Assembly (NCBI GenBank): GCA_009782785.1
Contig: WRIJ01000004.1
Location: 79,065-143,064, forward strand
DNA from: Propionibacteriaceae bacterium
GTDB taxonomy: Bacteria; Actinomycetota; Actinomycetes; Propionibacteriales; Propionibacteriaceae
Length of the DNA: 64,000 bases
Reading direction: 5' to 3'
The translations under genes and the position numbers were made by a program. Each line of letters starts with the position of its first letter. Positions within the stretch are counted from its first letter, which is position 1. This document shows, one piece after another, positions 1 through 8,663 of the stretch. The notes beneath the pieces are model-generated. The model was not told where the DNA came from. It was given only the letters and a program-made list of their open reading frames with translations, and searched no databases.

Positions 1-1419
1 AACAGCTTCCCCAGAAGCTTTCCACTCGGTGTCGAGGCGTTCACGTTCAGAGAGCAATTCCAATTCTTTGGTACGCATCGTGGCGGCCGAATCGTAATCC
101 ATGGACTCAGCTGCTGCTTCACGTTCACGGCGAATCTGGGCGAGCTGTTCATCGATTTCACGCAGATTCGCAGGAGCAGTCATCAATTTGATGCGCAGAC
201 GAGCGCCTGCTTCATCAATGAGGTCAATGGCCTTGTCGGGGAGGAAACGATCAGCAACATATCGATCAGCCAATTGAGCCGCAGCAGTCAAGGCAGAATC
301 AGTGATCGAGATGCGGTGGTGGGTTTCGTACCTGTCGCGAAGCCCTTTAAGAATCTCGATCGTCAGTGCAATGGATGGTTCATCAACTTTAATCGGCTGG
401 AATCGACGTTCAAGGGCAGCATCCTTTTCGATGTGCTTACGGTATTCATCGAGAGTGGTGGCTCCAATCGTTTGTAGTTCCCCTCGGGCAAGCATTGGTT
501 TGAGGATTGAAGCAGCATCAATGGCTCCTTCAGCTGCACCGGCACCGACAAGAGTGTGAATCTCATCAATGAAGATCATGATGTCGCCACGCTGCTTGAT
601 CTCGGCGAGGACCTTCTTCAAGCGTTCCTCAAAGTCACCGCGATACCGTGAACCTGCCACGAGAGCACCCATGTCGATGGTGTAAATCTGCTTGTCTTTC
701 AAGGTTTCGGGAACATCCCCGCGTACTATCGCCTCAGCCAATCCTTCCACGACTGCTGTCTTCCCCACCCCGGGTTCACCGACGAGCACAGGGTTATTCT
801 TCGTACGCCTCGATAGTACGGTCATGACACGCTCGATCTCTTTCAAGCGACCCACAACCGGATCCAACTTGCCTTCGCGAGCTGCCTGGGTCAGGTTGCG
901 ACCGAATTGATCAAGGATCTTCGAATTCGACTGGCTTGACGACCTTTCTGGAGCACCTGCCATTGCTGCCTGCTTAGTTTGCTGGAATCCGCTGAGCAAC
1001 GACAATACTGTTTCGCGAATATTGCCCAGATCGGCACCCATTTTTATCAGTACGCTCGAAGCCACGCCTTCGCCTTCACGCAGTACGCCAAGAAGGATGT
1101 GCTCCGTACCAATATAGGGATGATTGAGTTGCAATGCTTCACGCAAGGACAGTTCGAGTACACGCTTAGCCCGCGACGTGAAAGGAATATGCCCCGCAGG
1201 AGCTTGCGACCCCTTGCCGATGACTTCTTCGACTTCACTTCGAGCAGTCTCCAGCGTAATGCCCAACTGGGTGAGTGCCTTGGCGGCTACACCCTCACCC
1301 TCGGAGATTAACCCCAAGAGGATGTGCTCTGTACCCACATAGTTGTGGTTCATTGCTCGGGCCTCGTCTTGCGCCAAAATGACGACTCGACGTGCACGAT
1401 CAGTGAATCTTTCAAACAT
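1..1419 (-). CDS. clpC: ClpC, ATP-dependent Clp protease ATPase subunit (N-terminal part, cut by window edge)
   Basis: Reading the minus strand from ATG at 1419 gives an open frame of 473 codons that runs off the left edge. It begins [20 protein letters not shown], the classic ClpC start. Two Clp-N repeats are visible (both containing GTEHILLG), followed by the first AAA+ module with Walker A GEPGVGKT (757-780) and Walker [11 protein letters not shown] charged UVR-like middle segment lies at the very left of the window. ClpC is a Hsp100 unfoldase that feeds proteins to ClpP. The start is fixed by a strong Shine-Dalgarno AAGGAGA just upstream (about 1424-1430). No mcsAB or ctsR gene is next to it. 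The second AAA+ module lies outside the window. Confidence 0.95.
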   Translation of the reverse strand, partial: MFERFTDRARRVVILAQDEARAMNHNYVGTEHILLGLISEGEGVAAKALTQLGITLETARSEVEEVIGKGSQAPAGHIPFTSRAKRVLELSLREALQLNHPYIGTEHILLGVLREGEGVASSVLIKMGADLGNIRETVLSLLSGFQQTKQAAMAGAPERSSSQSNSKILDQFGRNLTQAAREGKLDPVVGRLKEIERVMTVLSRRTKNNPVLVGEPGVGKTAVVEGLAEAIVRGDVPETLKDKQIYTIDMGALVAGSRYRGDFEERLKKVLAEIKQRGDIMIFIDEIHTLVGAGAAEGAIDAASILKPMLARGELQTIGATTLDEYRKHIEKDAALERRFQPIKVDEPSIALTIEILKGLRDRYETHHRISITDSALTAAAQLADRYVADRFLPDKAIDLIDEAGARLRIKLMTAPANLREIDEQLAQIRREREAAAESMDYDSAATMRTKELELLSERERLDTEWKASGEAV

Positions 1420-1558
1420 TCTTTCTCCTTGAACGGGGAGGTCCTCCCACAATCAGTGTTCTATTCTACTCCAGTGAGCCGATATTAGGCGGGTAAGGCG
1501 ATGTCAGTATTCTCTCTGGCTCTGGAGGAGGGACAGGGTTGGGATAAAGATCACGTGC

Positions 1559-2449
1559 TCACGGCCGTGACGGTACCCCGTACTGCTTGAGGGCAGCAGT
1601 GAGCAACTCACGGGTGTTGTCACTAGCTGGAACCAGGGGAAGTTTGGGTTCACCAACGTTGAAGCCAAGGATGTTTAAAGCCTCCTTGACCGGGATCGGG
1701 TTGACCTCACTGAACAATGCTTTCACCAGTGGTAGCGTCTTGAGTTGGATCTGGCGGGCAGTGTCATGGTCACCAGCGAGCCACGATGTCACCAGCGTGT
1801 GGACATCTGCTGGGATCACATTGCTCATCACTGAGATGGCACCAATACCACCCCATCCCAGCAGGGGAATAATCTGGGCATCCTCGCCGGTATACAGGTG
1901 AAAATCGGGTTCGGTAGCTGCTTGTACTGCCCCCATCTGTTCGGTGTGACACTCTTTGACTGCGACAATATTTTCGATTCTCGACAGTTCGCCGGTCGTA
2001 TCAGGGTCAATATTGAGATTGGTACGACTGGGTACGTTGTAGAGGATGATGGGCAGTGAGGTCACTTCAGCAATGGCTGTGAAATGGGTGACTAAGCCAC
2101 GTTGAGAGGTTTTGTTATAGTACGGCGTCACTGACAGGATCGCATCGGCTCCAACCTCTTCACAGGCCCTGGTCAGATGAATGGCTTCCACCGTGGAATT
2201 GGATCCAGCTCCAGCGATGACAGGAATGCGTCCCTGGACAAAGTCCACGGCAGCCTTGATGGTGGAGACGTGGTCTTCTGTCAGGATGGTTGAAGCCTCA
2301 CCGGTTGTACCAAGGATGACCACGGCATCAATACCTTCAGTGATTTGAAACTCAAGCAGTTCGCCAAGCTTCTCTATATCCACCTCCCCAGTGGGTGTGA
2401 AAGGTGTAACGAGTGCGGTTGCAGCACCGCGAAATACGGGTTCTCTCAC
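1559..2449 (-). CDS. dapA: 4-hydroxy-tetrahydrodipicolinate synthase
   Basis: DapA condenses pyruvate with aspartate semialdehyde, the first committed step to diaminopimelate and lysine. The 296-aa protein has the expected length and motifs: GTTGEAS with Thr48/Thr49, Tyr110, the proton-relay Tyr137 in ILYNVPSRT, and the Schiff-base lysine Lys165 in VAVKECH. The start codon is GTG at 2449, with AAGGAGG about 8 bases upstream. It lies divergent to a homoserine dehydrogenase that draws on the same aspartate semialdehyde pool. An aspartokinase is encoded about 6 kb downstream, so the pathway is spread over this region rather than in one operon. Confidence 0.95.
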   Translation of the reverse strand: MREPVFRGAATALVTPFTPTGEVDIEKLGELLEFQITEGIDAVVILGTTGEASTILTEDHVSTIKAAVDFVQGRIPVIAGAGSNSTVEAIHLTRACEEVGADAILSVTPYYNKTSQRGLVTHFTAIAEVTSLPIILYNVPSRTNLNIDPDTTGELSRIENIVAVKECHTEQMGAVQAATEPDFHLYTGEDAQIIPLLGWGGIGAISVMSNVIPADVHTLVTSWLAGDHDTARQIQLKTLPLVKALFSEVNPIPVKEALNILGFNVGEPKLPLVPASDNTRELLTAALKQYGVPSRP

Positions 2450-2640
2450 CGTGATCCTCCTTTCTTGAGGTCATGCGCGCTGAATCAGCGCCCTAAAAGA
2501 ATCTCCCTCATGCTACCGGAAAACCGCAATCGGCCCAACCCAGTTTCGCGCTCACTGTCATGTGAGGCACGTCGCCGAACAGACACCGGCACCCAGGTTT
2601 CGCTAAAATCAAGATCTACGATGTTGAGGAGAATAAGCAA

Positions 2641-3690
2641 GTGGACCGCAACTACAATCTCGCTTTGATCGGGTTTGGGAACGTCAATCGTACCCTCGCA
2701 GACATTATCCACCGTGATGGTGCCGCCTTAGAAAAGGAGCTAGGTTTCTCACTGACCATCACCGCAATCACTGACCTGCGCTACGGATCTGTGGTCAACC
2801 CGCGCGGAGTTGACTTAGATCGCGCACTCGCCTGTGGAGAGGGAGACACCTTCGCCAATCTGGATGGTGGACAAGAAACCTGCAATAACCAAGATGTTAT
2901 CTGCTCTGACATAGCGGACATCATTGTTGAGGCAACCTTCACCAACCCTGATGATGGTGAACCTGGGCTCTCCCACGTACGTTGGGGGCTCGAGTCGGGG
3001 AAATCAGTGTGCACCACCAACAAGGGGCCAGCGGCTTTCGCAGCTCACGAATTAGCCGAATTGGCGAACAAAAACGCAGTACGTTTCGAATGCGAAGGTG
3101 CTGTGATGAGTGGTACGCCTGTGATTCGACTTGCCCACGGCCCACTCAAAGGTGTCGGCATCCAAGGATTCTCCGGCATCCTCAATGGTACGAGCAACTA
3201 TGTCCTCACCCGCATGGAATCTGGGCTCACCCAGCAGGAAGCCATTGTGGAGGCTCAAGAACTGGGCTATGCCGAAGCAGATCCCACAGCAGACATCGGT
3301 GGATCAGATGTACGGCTCAAAGTGACTCTGCTCGCCAATGAACTGTGGGGAACCCAGTTACGTGCACAAGATGTGCCCACGCACGGGATCACCGCCATCA
3401 CTGAGGAAGAAATCAAGGAGGCCGAAGCCAACGGCACCCACTGGAAACTCATTGGGCAAGCACATCGCGGTGACCAGGGGCAGGTCATTGCATCAGTAGG
3501 TCCACAAAGACTCGAAACCCGCCATCCCCTGTCAGGAATATCGGGAGCAACCAACGCTGTCATGTTCGACACGTTGTATCTTGGCCCGGTTACTATTTCT
3601 GGTCCAGGAGCTGGTCGTGAAGAAACTGCGTACGCTCTCATCAGCGATATTGTGGCTATTGATCATTTCTATCAAACCCAGGAGCGATAA
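2641..3690 (+). CDS. homoserine dehydrogenase (short form, no ACT domain)
   Basis: The protein has an N-terminal dinucleotide fold (LALIGFGNVNRTL, residues 7-19) and the homoserine dehydrogenase core motif GTSNYVLTRM, so it should reduce aspartate semialdehyde to homoserine for threonine, methionine and isoleucine. At 349 aa it stops after the catalytic domain. Classical actinobacterial Hom proteins are about 430 aa with a C-terminal ACT domain, so allosteric inhibition by threonine through that domain is not expected here. The GTG start follows GAGGAG by 8 bases. It is divergent from dapA and ends base-to-base against the convergent lipoprotein gene. Another enzyme of the family with a related fold cannot be excluded. 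Confidence 0.82.
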   Translation: MDRNYNLALIGFGNVNRTLADIIHRDGAALEKELGFSLTITAITDLRYGSVVNPRGVDLDRALACGEGDTFANLDGGQETCNNQDVICSDIADIIVEATFTNPDDGEPGLSHVRWGLESGKSVCTTNKGPAAFAAHELAELANKNAVRFECEGAVMSGTPVIRLAHGPLKGVGIQGFSGILNGTSNYVLTRMESGLTQQEAIVEAQELGYAEADPTADIGGSDVRLKVTLLANELWGTQLRAQDVPTHGITAITEEEIKEAEANGTHWKLIGQAHRGDQGQVIASVGPQRLETRHPLSGISGATNAVMFDTLYLGPVTISGPGAGREETAYALISDIVAIDHFYQTQER

Positions 3691-4626
3691 CTATCCATCG
3701 CTCTTGATGCGATCCTGCCAATATTGTGCTGACGACTCCTTGATAACAGTGTAGAGATCACCGATATTGTCTAATGCCTGTTGCTCCTCATCAGTGGGTT
3801 CCACATCCAAGTCGGGGGAGTCTTTCAGTGAGGGTACGTAGAAGTCGATACTGGGGTCCGGCAGATAGTCTGGTGGAAACCCACCATTGGAATCAGTGTG
3901 CCACCACTGGTCGAGGGCATCTTGTTGCGCGGGATCAAAGTTCGGACAGCTACCCAACAGTGAACGCAGCTCACTGCTGGTGATAGTGATCGGAAGATAA
4001 GCCATAGGCCATTCACTGGAATCAGCTTCTTCAGGAAGGTGAGAATCCTCGATCATGGGCCACCCATTGTTGCGTGCGCACTTCACCCACCGGTTGTTTG
4101 CTTCGACCTGCTTGATGAGCAGGTAAGAGTCCATGGTGGTCGTACCCCAAGCTGCATGAGAATCGTACCCAGATCTCTCCAAGCAGATCCTGTAAGCAAT
4201 CGAGTGATCCACGCCATCAATCATCAGACCTGGTTCATTACCGTGGGAGAAAAACTCTTGGGCAATGTCCCATGCTTGTGGATCACTGTCAGACCCATGT
4301 GCCTGTGACCACCGAAGTGTTCCACCTTCGGGACTGCGAACCATCAACCAATGATCCCCCGTGAACTGGACAACAGACATGTGACCATCGTGGTTTTCTG
4401 CGATAGCTACTGGCAACCCAGCCTGGTTGAGACACTCATGGAAAGACTTTGCGGTAGCCACCAGATCATCAGGGGTCAATGCGGACGTGCTACCAGTCTT
4501 GTTTGAGGGATCGTTCTCATCATCAGCCACCGTACAGCCCCCCACAAGACTTGCACTCACGATGAGTCCAACAATAAAAGCAACACCACGAGTGGGTCTC
4601 CACTGTCGTCGTCGCAAGGATTCCAT
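3691..4626 (-). CDS. putative lipoprotein of unknown function
   Basis: The 311-aa protein begins with a basic stretch (RRRQWRPTR), a hydrophobic segment and a lipobox-like LVGGC (Cys31), so it is probably exported and lipidated. The mature part is acidic, Trp-rich and soluble-looking, with several Cys residues (for example ICLERSGY, WVKCARNNG and LLGSCPNFD) that could form disulfides. I recognise no catalytic family. It follows lysS on the same strand, and its -10 box overlaps the lysS stop codon, so it likely has its own leaderless transcript. Confidence 0.7.
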   Translation of the reverse strand: MESLRRRQWRPTRGVAFIVGLIVSASLVGGCTVADDENDPSNKTGSTSALTPDDLVATAKSFHECLNQAGLPVAIAENHDGHMSVVQFTGDHWLMVRSPEGGTLRWSQAHGSDSDPQAWDIAQEFFSHGNEPGLMIDGVDHSIAYRICLERSGYDSHAAWGTTTMDSYLLIKQVEANNRWVKCARNNGWPMIEDSHLPEEADSSEWPMAYLPITITSSELRSLLGSCPNFDPAQQDALDQWWHTDSNGGFPPDYLPDPSIDFYVPSLKDSPDLDVEPTDEEQQALDNIGDLYTVIKESSAQYWQDRIKSDG

Positions 4627-4632
4627 TGTGTT

Positions 4633-4638
4633 ATCCTA
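4633..4638 (-). promoter_or_regulatory. -10 box of leaderless promoter for the lipoprotein gene
   Basis: Minus-strand TAGGAT lies exactly 6 bases before the ATG at 4626, which puts the start site at or next to the A of ATG. There is no Shine-Dalgarno. The first three bases of the box are the TAG stop codon of lysS. Confidence 0.6.
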
Positions 4639-6153
4639 ACTCATTGGTCGCAAGAGTGGGAACAGGATCGTTTCGCGGATCCCTACACCGGTCAGCAGCA
4701 TCATGAGCCTGTCGATTCCCACGCCGACCCCACCCATGGGCGGTGCACCAAACTCTAATGCCCGCAAGAAATCTTCATCCAGTTGCATGGCTTCCGGGTC
4801 CCCGCCTGCAGCTCGAAGAGACTGCTCGACGAGTCGTTCACGTTGGATCACAGGATCAATGAGCTCAGTGAAACCTGTCCCTCGTTCCACTCCACCAATG
4901 ATCAAATCCCAGGCTTCGACAAGGCGAGGATCCTCCACGTTCAACCGAGCCAACGGTTGAGCTATTGCGGGGAAATCATAGACAAAGGTGGGTTGTATCA
5001 GTGTGTTCTCAGCGAGCTCCGAATACAGCTCCATAGCCATCTTGCCTTGATCGAGTTTCGGATCGTACGTGATGTCTCGTACGTCGGCGTAGGCCTGTAG
5101 TTGTTTCAAGCTCGTGTCAGGCCCGACCTCTTCACCGACTGCTTCAGAAACAAGATCGAAGAATTTCACTCGCCGCCACGGGCCATCCAGGTCGATGACC
5201 CCATCCTTGGTATCGATCTGGCGCGTACCGAGGGCGGCATCTGCAGATCTTTGTATCAGGGTTTGGGTCGTGTCAGCGACAGTCCACTGATCACCCCAGG
5301 CAGCATAGAATTCGAGCATCGAGAATTCTGCCGAATGTGAAGAATCTATCCCCTCATTGCGGAAGATTCGCCCAATCTCATAGACCCGATCTGCACCACC
5401 GACCATGGCTCGTTTGAGATAGAGCTCTAAAGCGATCCTCATCGTCATATCGATGGTGAACGCATTGAGATGAGTACGGAAGGGGCGGGCTGTTGCTCCA
5501 CCGTGGAGGAGTTGAAGTACGGGGGTTTCAATCTCCAAGAATCCTTCATCATCCATCGTGGTGCGGATGGCTTTCATGACTGCTGAACGTTGACGCACCA
5601 TGTCGCGCGCAGCTGGGCGGACAACTAGGTCAGCATAACGTTGCCGTACGCGGGTTTCCTCAGAGAGATCCTTGTGGAGGACCGGTAGTGGGCGCAAAGC
5701 CTTGGAGGCCATCTCCCACGTGGTGGCCATCACCGATAATTCTCCACGCTTGGAGGAGATGACTCGCCCAGTGACCTGGATGAAGTCACCTAAGTCAACA
5801 TCAGTCTTCCAGTCTTCTAGGCGCTGATCACCGACTTCTGCTAGTGAGATCATGACTTGGAGGCGATCCCCTGTCGTGGTGGCAGAAAAGCCGCCTTGTA
5901 GGGTAGCGAAACAGAGTTTTCCCGTGTTGCGAAGGAAGATCACCCTGCCGGCGACACCCACGATCTCAACTGTTTCTTCCCCAGGTTCAAGGTGGGACCA
6001 TTGCTGGCGTACGTCGGCAAGAGAATGGGTACGCCCCACCGTGATCGGATAGGGTGGCGTGCCGCGCTCCAGCAGGCGATCACGCTTGTCGCGGCGAATC
6101 TGCATTTGTTCGCTGAGGTCTGCTGGCTCGTAGGGATTGGGCTGATCAGTCAC
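4636..6153 (-). CDS. lysS: lysyl-tRNA synthetase, class II
   Basis: It charges tRNA-Lys in the cytoplasm. Class II motifs are clear: the OB-fold anticodon domain at the N terminus (VGVAGRVIFLRNTGKL), motif 2 (YEIGRIFRNEG) with the LysRS-specific SAEFSMLEFY, and motif 3 (GVGIDRLMMLLTG) close to the C terminus. The frame is open upstream to a GTG at 6201, but GTG at 6153 is preferred because TATTCT lies 6 bases before it, the same geometry as many other genes here. This gives 505 aa, close to the usual LysRS length. It is followed by the lipoprotein gene and is divergent from a spermidine-synthase-like gene. Confidence 0.93.
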   Translation of the reverse strand: MTDQPNPYEPADLSEQMQIRRDKRDRLLERGTPPYPITVGRTHSLADVRQQWSHLEPGEETVEIVGVAGRVIFLRNTGKLCFATLQGGFSATTTGDRLQVMISLAEVGDQRLEDWKTDVDLGDFIQVTGRVISSKRGELSVMATTWEMASKALRPLPVLHKDLSEETRVRQRYADLVVRPAARDMVRQRSAVMKAIRTTMDDEGFLEIETPVLQLLHGGATARPFRTHLNAFTIDMTMRIALELYLKRAMVGGADRVYEIGRIFRNEGIDSSHSAEFSMLEFYAAWGDQWTVADTTQTLIQRSADAALGTRQIDTKDGVIDLDGPWRRVKFFDLVSEAVGEEVGPDTSLKQLQAYADVRDITYDPKLDQGKMAMELYSELAENTLIQPTFVYDFPAIAQPLARLNVEDPRLVEAWDLIIGGVERGTGFTELIDPVIQRERLVEQSLRAAGGDPEAMQLDEDFLRALEFGAPPMGGVGVGIDRLMMLLTGVGIRETILFPLLRPMS

Positions 6154-6159
6154 GGAAAT

Positions 6160-6165
6160 AGAATA
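6160..6165 (-). promoter_or_regulatory. -10 box of leaderless promoter for lysS
   Basis: Minus-strand TATTCT is followed by ATTTCC and then GTG (6153-6151). The 6-base gap and the absence of a Shine-Dalgarno suggest translation begins at the 5' end of the mRNA. It also decides the start codon. Confidence 0.55.
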
Positions 6166-6211
6166 CACACTTCGCTCGGTGTGCGTCTCAACACTGTGCA
6201 CAGTGGGCCGC

Positions 6212-6217
6212 TAGGGT
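6212..6217 (+). promoter_or_regulatory. -10 box of leaderless promoter for the spermidine-synthase-like gene
   Basis: TAGGGT, then GAAACT, then ATG at 6224. The spacing matches the other leaderless starts in the window. Confidence 0.55.
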
Positions 6218-6223
6218 GAAACT

Positions 6224-7024
6224 ATGGACCCCCGACTCGTACGCGATCATGATCGACCCCAAGGTTGGATCGTACGCTGTGAGGGTACTGACCAGTCTTA
6301 TGTGGATCTTGATGATCCCACTTTTTTCGGATTCGATTATGTGGAACGCATCGTGGATGTGATCGATCTTGGTTTTGCAGCTGGGCAGCGGATCACTGCG
6401 GTGCATGTGGGTGGTGGTGCGATGACGATCCCACGCTACCTTGCTTTTACTCGTCCGACGTCTGGGCAAATAGTTTTCGAACCTGATGCTAGTTTGACCC
6501 AGGCAGTCCGCGAGGTCATTCCTTTGATGCGAAATTCCGGGATTAAGGTACGAGCTGAAGGCGGTCGCAGTGGTTTAACGAAGATTCGGGACAACTACGC
6601 TGACCTGGTGGTTGTTGATGCTTTCTCCGGATCTGAGGTACCTGCAGAATTGGGAACTCTTGAGTGGTTCAAGGATGTTCACCGTGTGCTTCGCGCTGGT
6701 GGAACTCTGGTGATGAACATGACCGATGTTGCCCCTTTCGGATATTCTCGCCGGATGGTAGCTGGGATTCTTTCGTGCTTTGACCATGTGATCCTTGGTG
6801 CGGAACCCTCAACCTGGAAGGGGCGGAGGTTCGGGAATCTTGTTGTCTGCGCGAGTGAGGATGTGGACCCCCATCTTTTGGGTCGAAAAGCTGCGGGAGG
6901 GGTTTTCCCGTACCGCCTCATGTATGGAATCGAACTGACCAGGTGGGTGGGATCGGCCCAACCTTTCACCGATAAGGATTCCCAGTGCTCACCCAAGCCA
7001 ACAACTCCACCGATGTTTCGCTGA
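6224..7024 (+). CDS. spermidine synthase-like SAM-fold protein
   Basis: The 266-aa protein has the Rossmann core of the spermidine synthase family: VHVGGGAMTIPRYLA (about residues 65-79), an acidic strand end in FEPDASLT, and DLVVVDAFSGSEVPAEL, followed by a methyltransferase-like VLRAGGTLVMNM segment. Stand-alone actinobacterial members of this family are commonly annotated as spermidine synthase, but many lack demonstrated polyamine activity, so the substrate is open. The C-terminal 60 residues are less conserved-looking. It is divergent from lysS and precedes the sortase-like gene on the same strand. Confidence 0.75.
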   Translation: MDPRLVRDHDRPQGWIVRCEGTDQSYVDLDDPTFFGFDYVERIVDVIDLGFAAGQRITAVHVGGGAMTIPRYLAFTRPTSGQIVFEPDASLTQAVREVIPLMRNSGIKVRAEGGRSGLTKIRDNYADLVVVDAFSGSEVPAELGTLEWFKDVHRVLRAGGTLVMNMTDVAPFGYSRRMVAGILSCFDHVILGAEPSTWKGRRFGNLVVCASEDVDPHLLGRKAAGGVFPYRLMYGIELTRWVGSAQPFTDKDSQCSPKPTTPPMFR

Positions 7025-7086
7025 AAACCCACCCCAGTCTGTGACAGAATGTGTCAGGTGAGCGACTATCAAGGCCACGAATTCAC

Positions 7087-7092
7087 TAGACT
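7087..7092 (+). promoter_or_regulatory. -10 box of probable leaderless promoter for the sortase-like gene
   Basis: TAGACT lies 7 bases upstream of a GTG at 7100 that is in frame with the sortase-like protein. No Shine-Dalgarno supports the alternative start at 7049. Confidence 0.45.
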
Positions 7093-7099
7093 CTCCGGA

Positions 7100-8029
7100 G
7101 TGGTCCGCGAGAGGAGTGTTGTCGTACCTATTGTTCGACCAGTCGACTCGAAGGAACTGAAACTGGCGCTCAAAACTGCAAAGAAAGTAGCCCGACCAAA
7201 GACAGTAACTGCCCCACGTCAAGAGAAACCTGTTCAAGGGTTGCGTGAGGTGGCTCCCAGTGTCGAGGCTGACCAATCTTTAGTAGTCAACACCCTTGTC
7301 GAGCACGTGGAGTTGGCTCCACCAGCGCCACCGGTGGTGGCTGATCAAACTCTTGCACCTCCCGGGCCAACACCGCCCATGACAGGCAACAGTCTTGCGG
7401 TTGGGGGAGAACCAAGTGAAACACCTGGGCCAGCCAAGACCACAAAGCAGAGCAAAGAAAAGACTGCCACGAAAAAAAGATTGTGGAGTGGGCCACTGGC
7501 TCTGATAACGACCGTACTCATTCTCGCTGGTGGCTATGGTGGATTTCTTGCCTCCAATGCGGTCGCACAGTCGAGCTATTCTTCAGGGATGTCTTCGCCA
7601 GACTCCCTGGGAGTCTTGGAGATTCCACGCTTTGGTGAATCCTATGGCGTCCCGATTCGCCCTGAGGTGTCGACTGGTTCACTACGCAAAGGTGTCGGAT
7701 GGTACGAGGGTACGGGGCAGGTCGGTGATTATGGCAACTTTGCCCTTGCTGGTCACCGTCTTGGATGGGGGCAACCTTTTGCCCAACTCTCCATGTTGGA
7801 AGTTGGCGACGAGATTCGAGTACGCGTCGGGGAGACAACCTTTGTTTACCGAGTGATCACGCCGCCGACGATTGTTTCGCACAAGGACGCGGAAATCCTG
7901 GCACCCGTACCTGGAGATCCACAGCGGCGCCCCACGAAGGCACTCATGACCCTCACCACAGCTGGGAGTCTGCTTCCCTCCCCAGACAGGATCGTCGTGA
8001 TCGGTGAGTTGGTCACTGCTGACGACTAG
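7100..8029 (+). CDS. sortase-fold membrane protein lacking the catalytic cysteine
   Basis: A cytoplasmic Pro/Thr/Lys-rich N-terminal region of about 130 residues leads to one membrane segment (LALITTVLILAGGYGG). A sortase domain starting LGVLEIPRFGES follows on the outside. The catalytic histidine is present in ALAGHR (codon at 7754), and the late arginine in SPDRIVVIGEL. The nucleophile is not: the expected TLxTC motif reads TLTTA, with GCT at 7961-7963 where a Cys codon belongs. It therefore looks like a class E/F-type sortase that has lost transpeptidase chemistry, perhaps keeping a binding or scaffold role. GTG at 7100 is chosen from the -10 spacing; the frame is also open to 7049. Confidence 0.72.
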   Translation: MVRERSVVVPIVRPVDSKELKLALKTAKKVARPKTVTAPRQEKPVQGLREVAPSVEADQSLVVNTLVEHVELAPPAPPVVADQTLAPPGPTPPMTGNSLAVGGEPSETPGPAKTTKQSKEKTATKKRLWSGPLALITTVLILAGGYGGFLASNAVAQSSYSSGMSSPDSLGVLEIPRFGESYGVPIRPEVSTGSLRKGVGWYEGTGQVGDYGNFALAGHRLGWGQPFAQLSMLEVGDEIRVRVGETTFVYRVITPPTIVSHKDAEILAPVPGDPQRRPTKALMTLTTAGSLLPSPDRIVVIGELVTADD

Positions 8030-8083
8030 CTGACGTCCGTACCAGAAGATAGCTGTGAGTGTTCTGTGGGTGGTGGTGGCCAC

Positions 8084-8089
8084 TAGACT
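8084..8089 (+). promoter_or_regulatory. -10 box of leaderless promoter for pyrE
   Basis: TAGACT, then GAGTCC, then ATG at 8096. The same box and spacer (TAGAGT-GAGTCC) occurs at pgi. Confidence 0.6.
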
Positions 8090-8095
8090 GAGTCC

Positions 8096-8647
8096 ATGTC
8101 AACACGTCAGACCCTCATCGATGCTGTGAAAGCAAAGGCCGTTGTTCACGGTCGTGTCACCCTCGCTTCTGGGCGTGAAGCCGACTATTACGTTGATATG
8201 CGCCGAGTGACTCTCGATGGCGTGGTAGCCCCACTCATCGGGGTGGCTATGCGTGAGCTCACTTCTGATTGGAAGTACGACGCGGTTGGTGGACTGACTT
8301 TGGGTGCTGACCCTGTGGCTTTGGCTATGGTTCATTGCGCGGCGACAACCGGCGAGCATGTCGATGGGTTCGTGGTTCGCAAAGAATCGAAGGCCCATGG
8401 AATGCAACGCCAGATTGAAGGGCCAGATATCGCTGGGAGGCGGGTGTTGCTCGTGGAGGACACTTCAACAACTGGGGGTTCTGTCTTGCAGGCGCTCAGG
8501 GCTGTTCAGGAGTGTGGAGGTATTCCAGTGGGGGTAGCGGTGGTGGTTGATCGCGGGACGGGCGCCCAGGAAAGAATTGAAGCCGAAGGGTTCGAGTACC
8601 GCTACGCCCTGGGCCTCGATGACCTCGGACTGCCAGCCTCACACTAA
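8096..8647 (+). CDS. pyrE: orotate phosphoribosyltransferase
   Basis: The 183-aa type I phosphoribosyltransferase transfers the ribose phosphate of PRPP to orotate in UMP synthesis. The PRPP loop VLLVEDTSTTGGSVLQA and the N-terminal LASGREADYYVDMRR region with GGLTLGADPVA are typical of PyrE. Length and start fit the family. The aspartokinase gene follows 16 bases later on the same strand, so the two are probably co-transcribed, although the pathways are unrelated. Confidence 0.92.
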   Translation: MSTRQTLIDAVKAKAVVHGRVTLASGREADYYVDMRRVTLDGVVAPLIGVAMRELTSDWKYDAVGGLTLGADPVALAMVHCAATTGEHVDGFVVRKESKAHGMQRQIEGPDIAGRRVLLVEDTSTTGGSVLQALRAVQECGGIPVGVAVVVDRGTGAQERIEAEGFEYRYALGLDDLGLPASH

Positions 8648-8663
8648 CAAGAGGAGACGAGAC

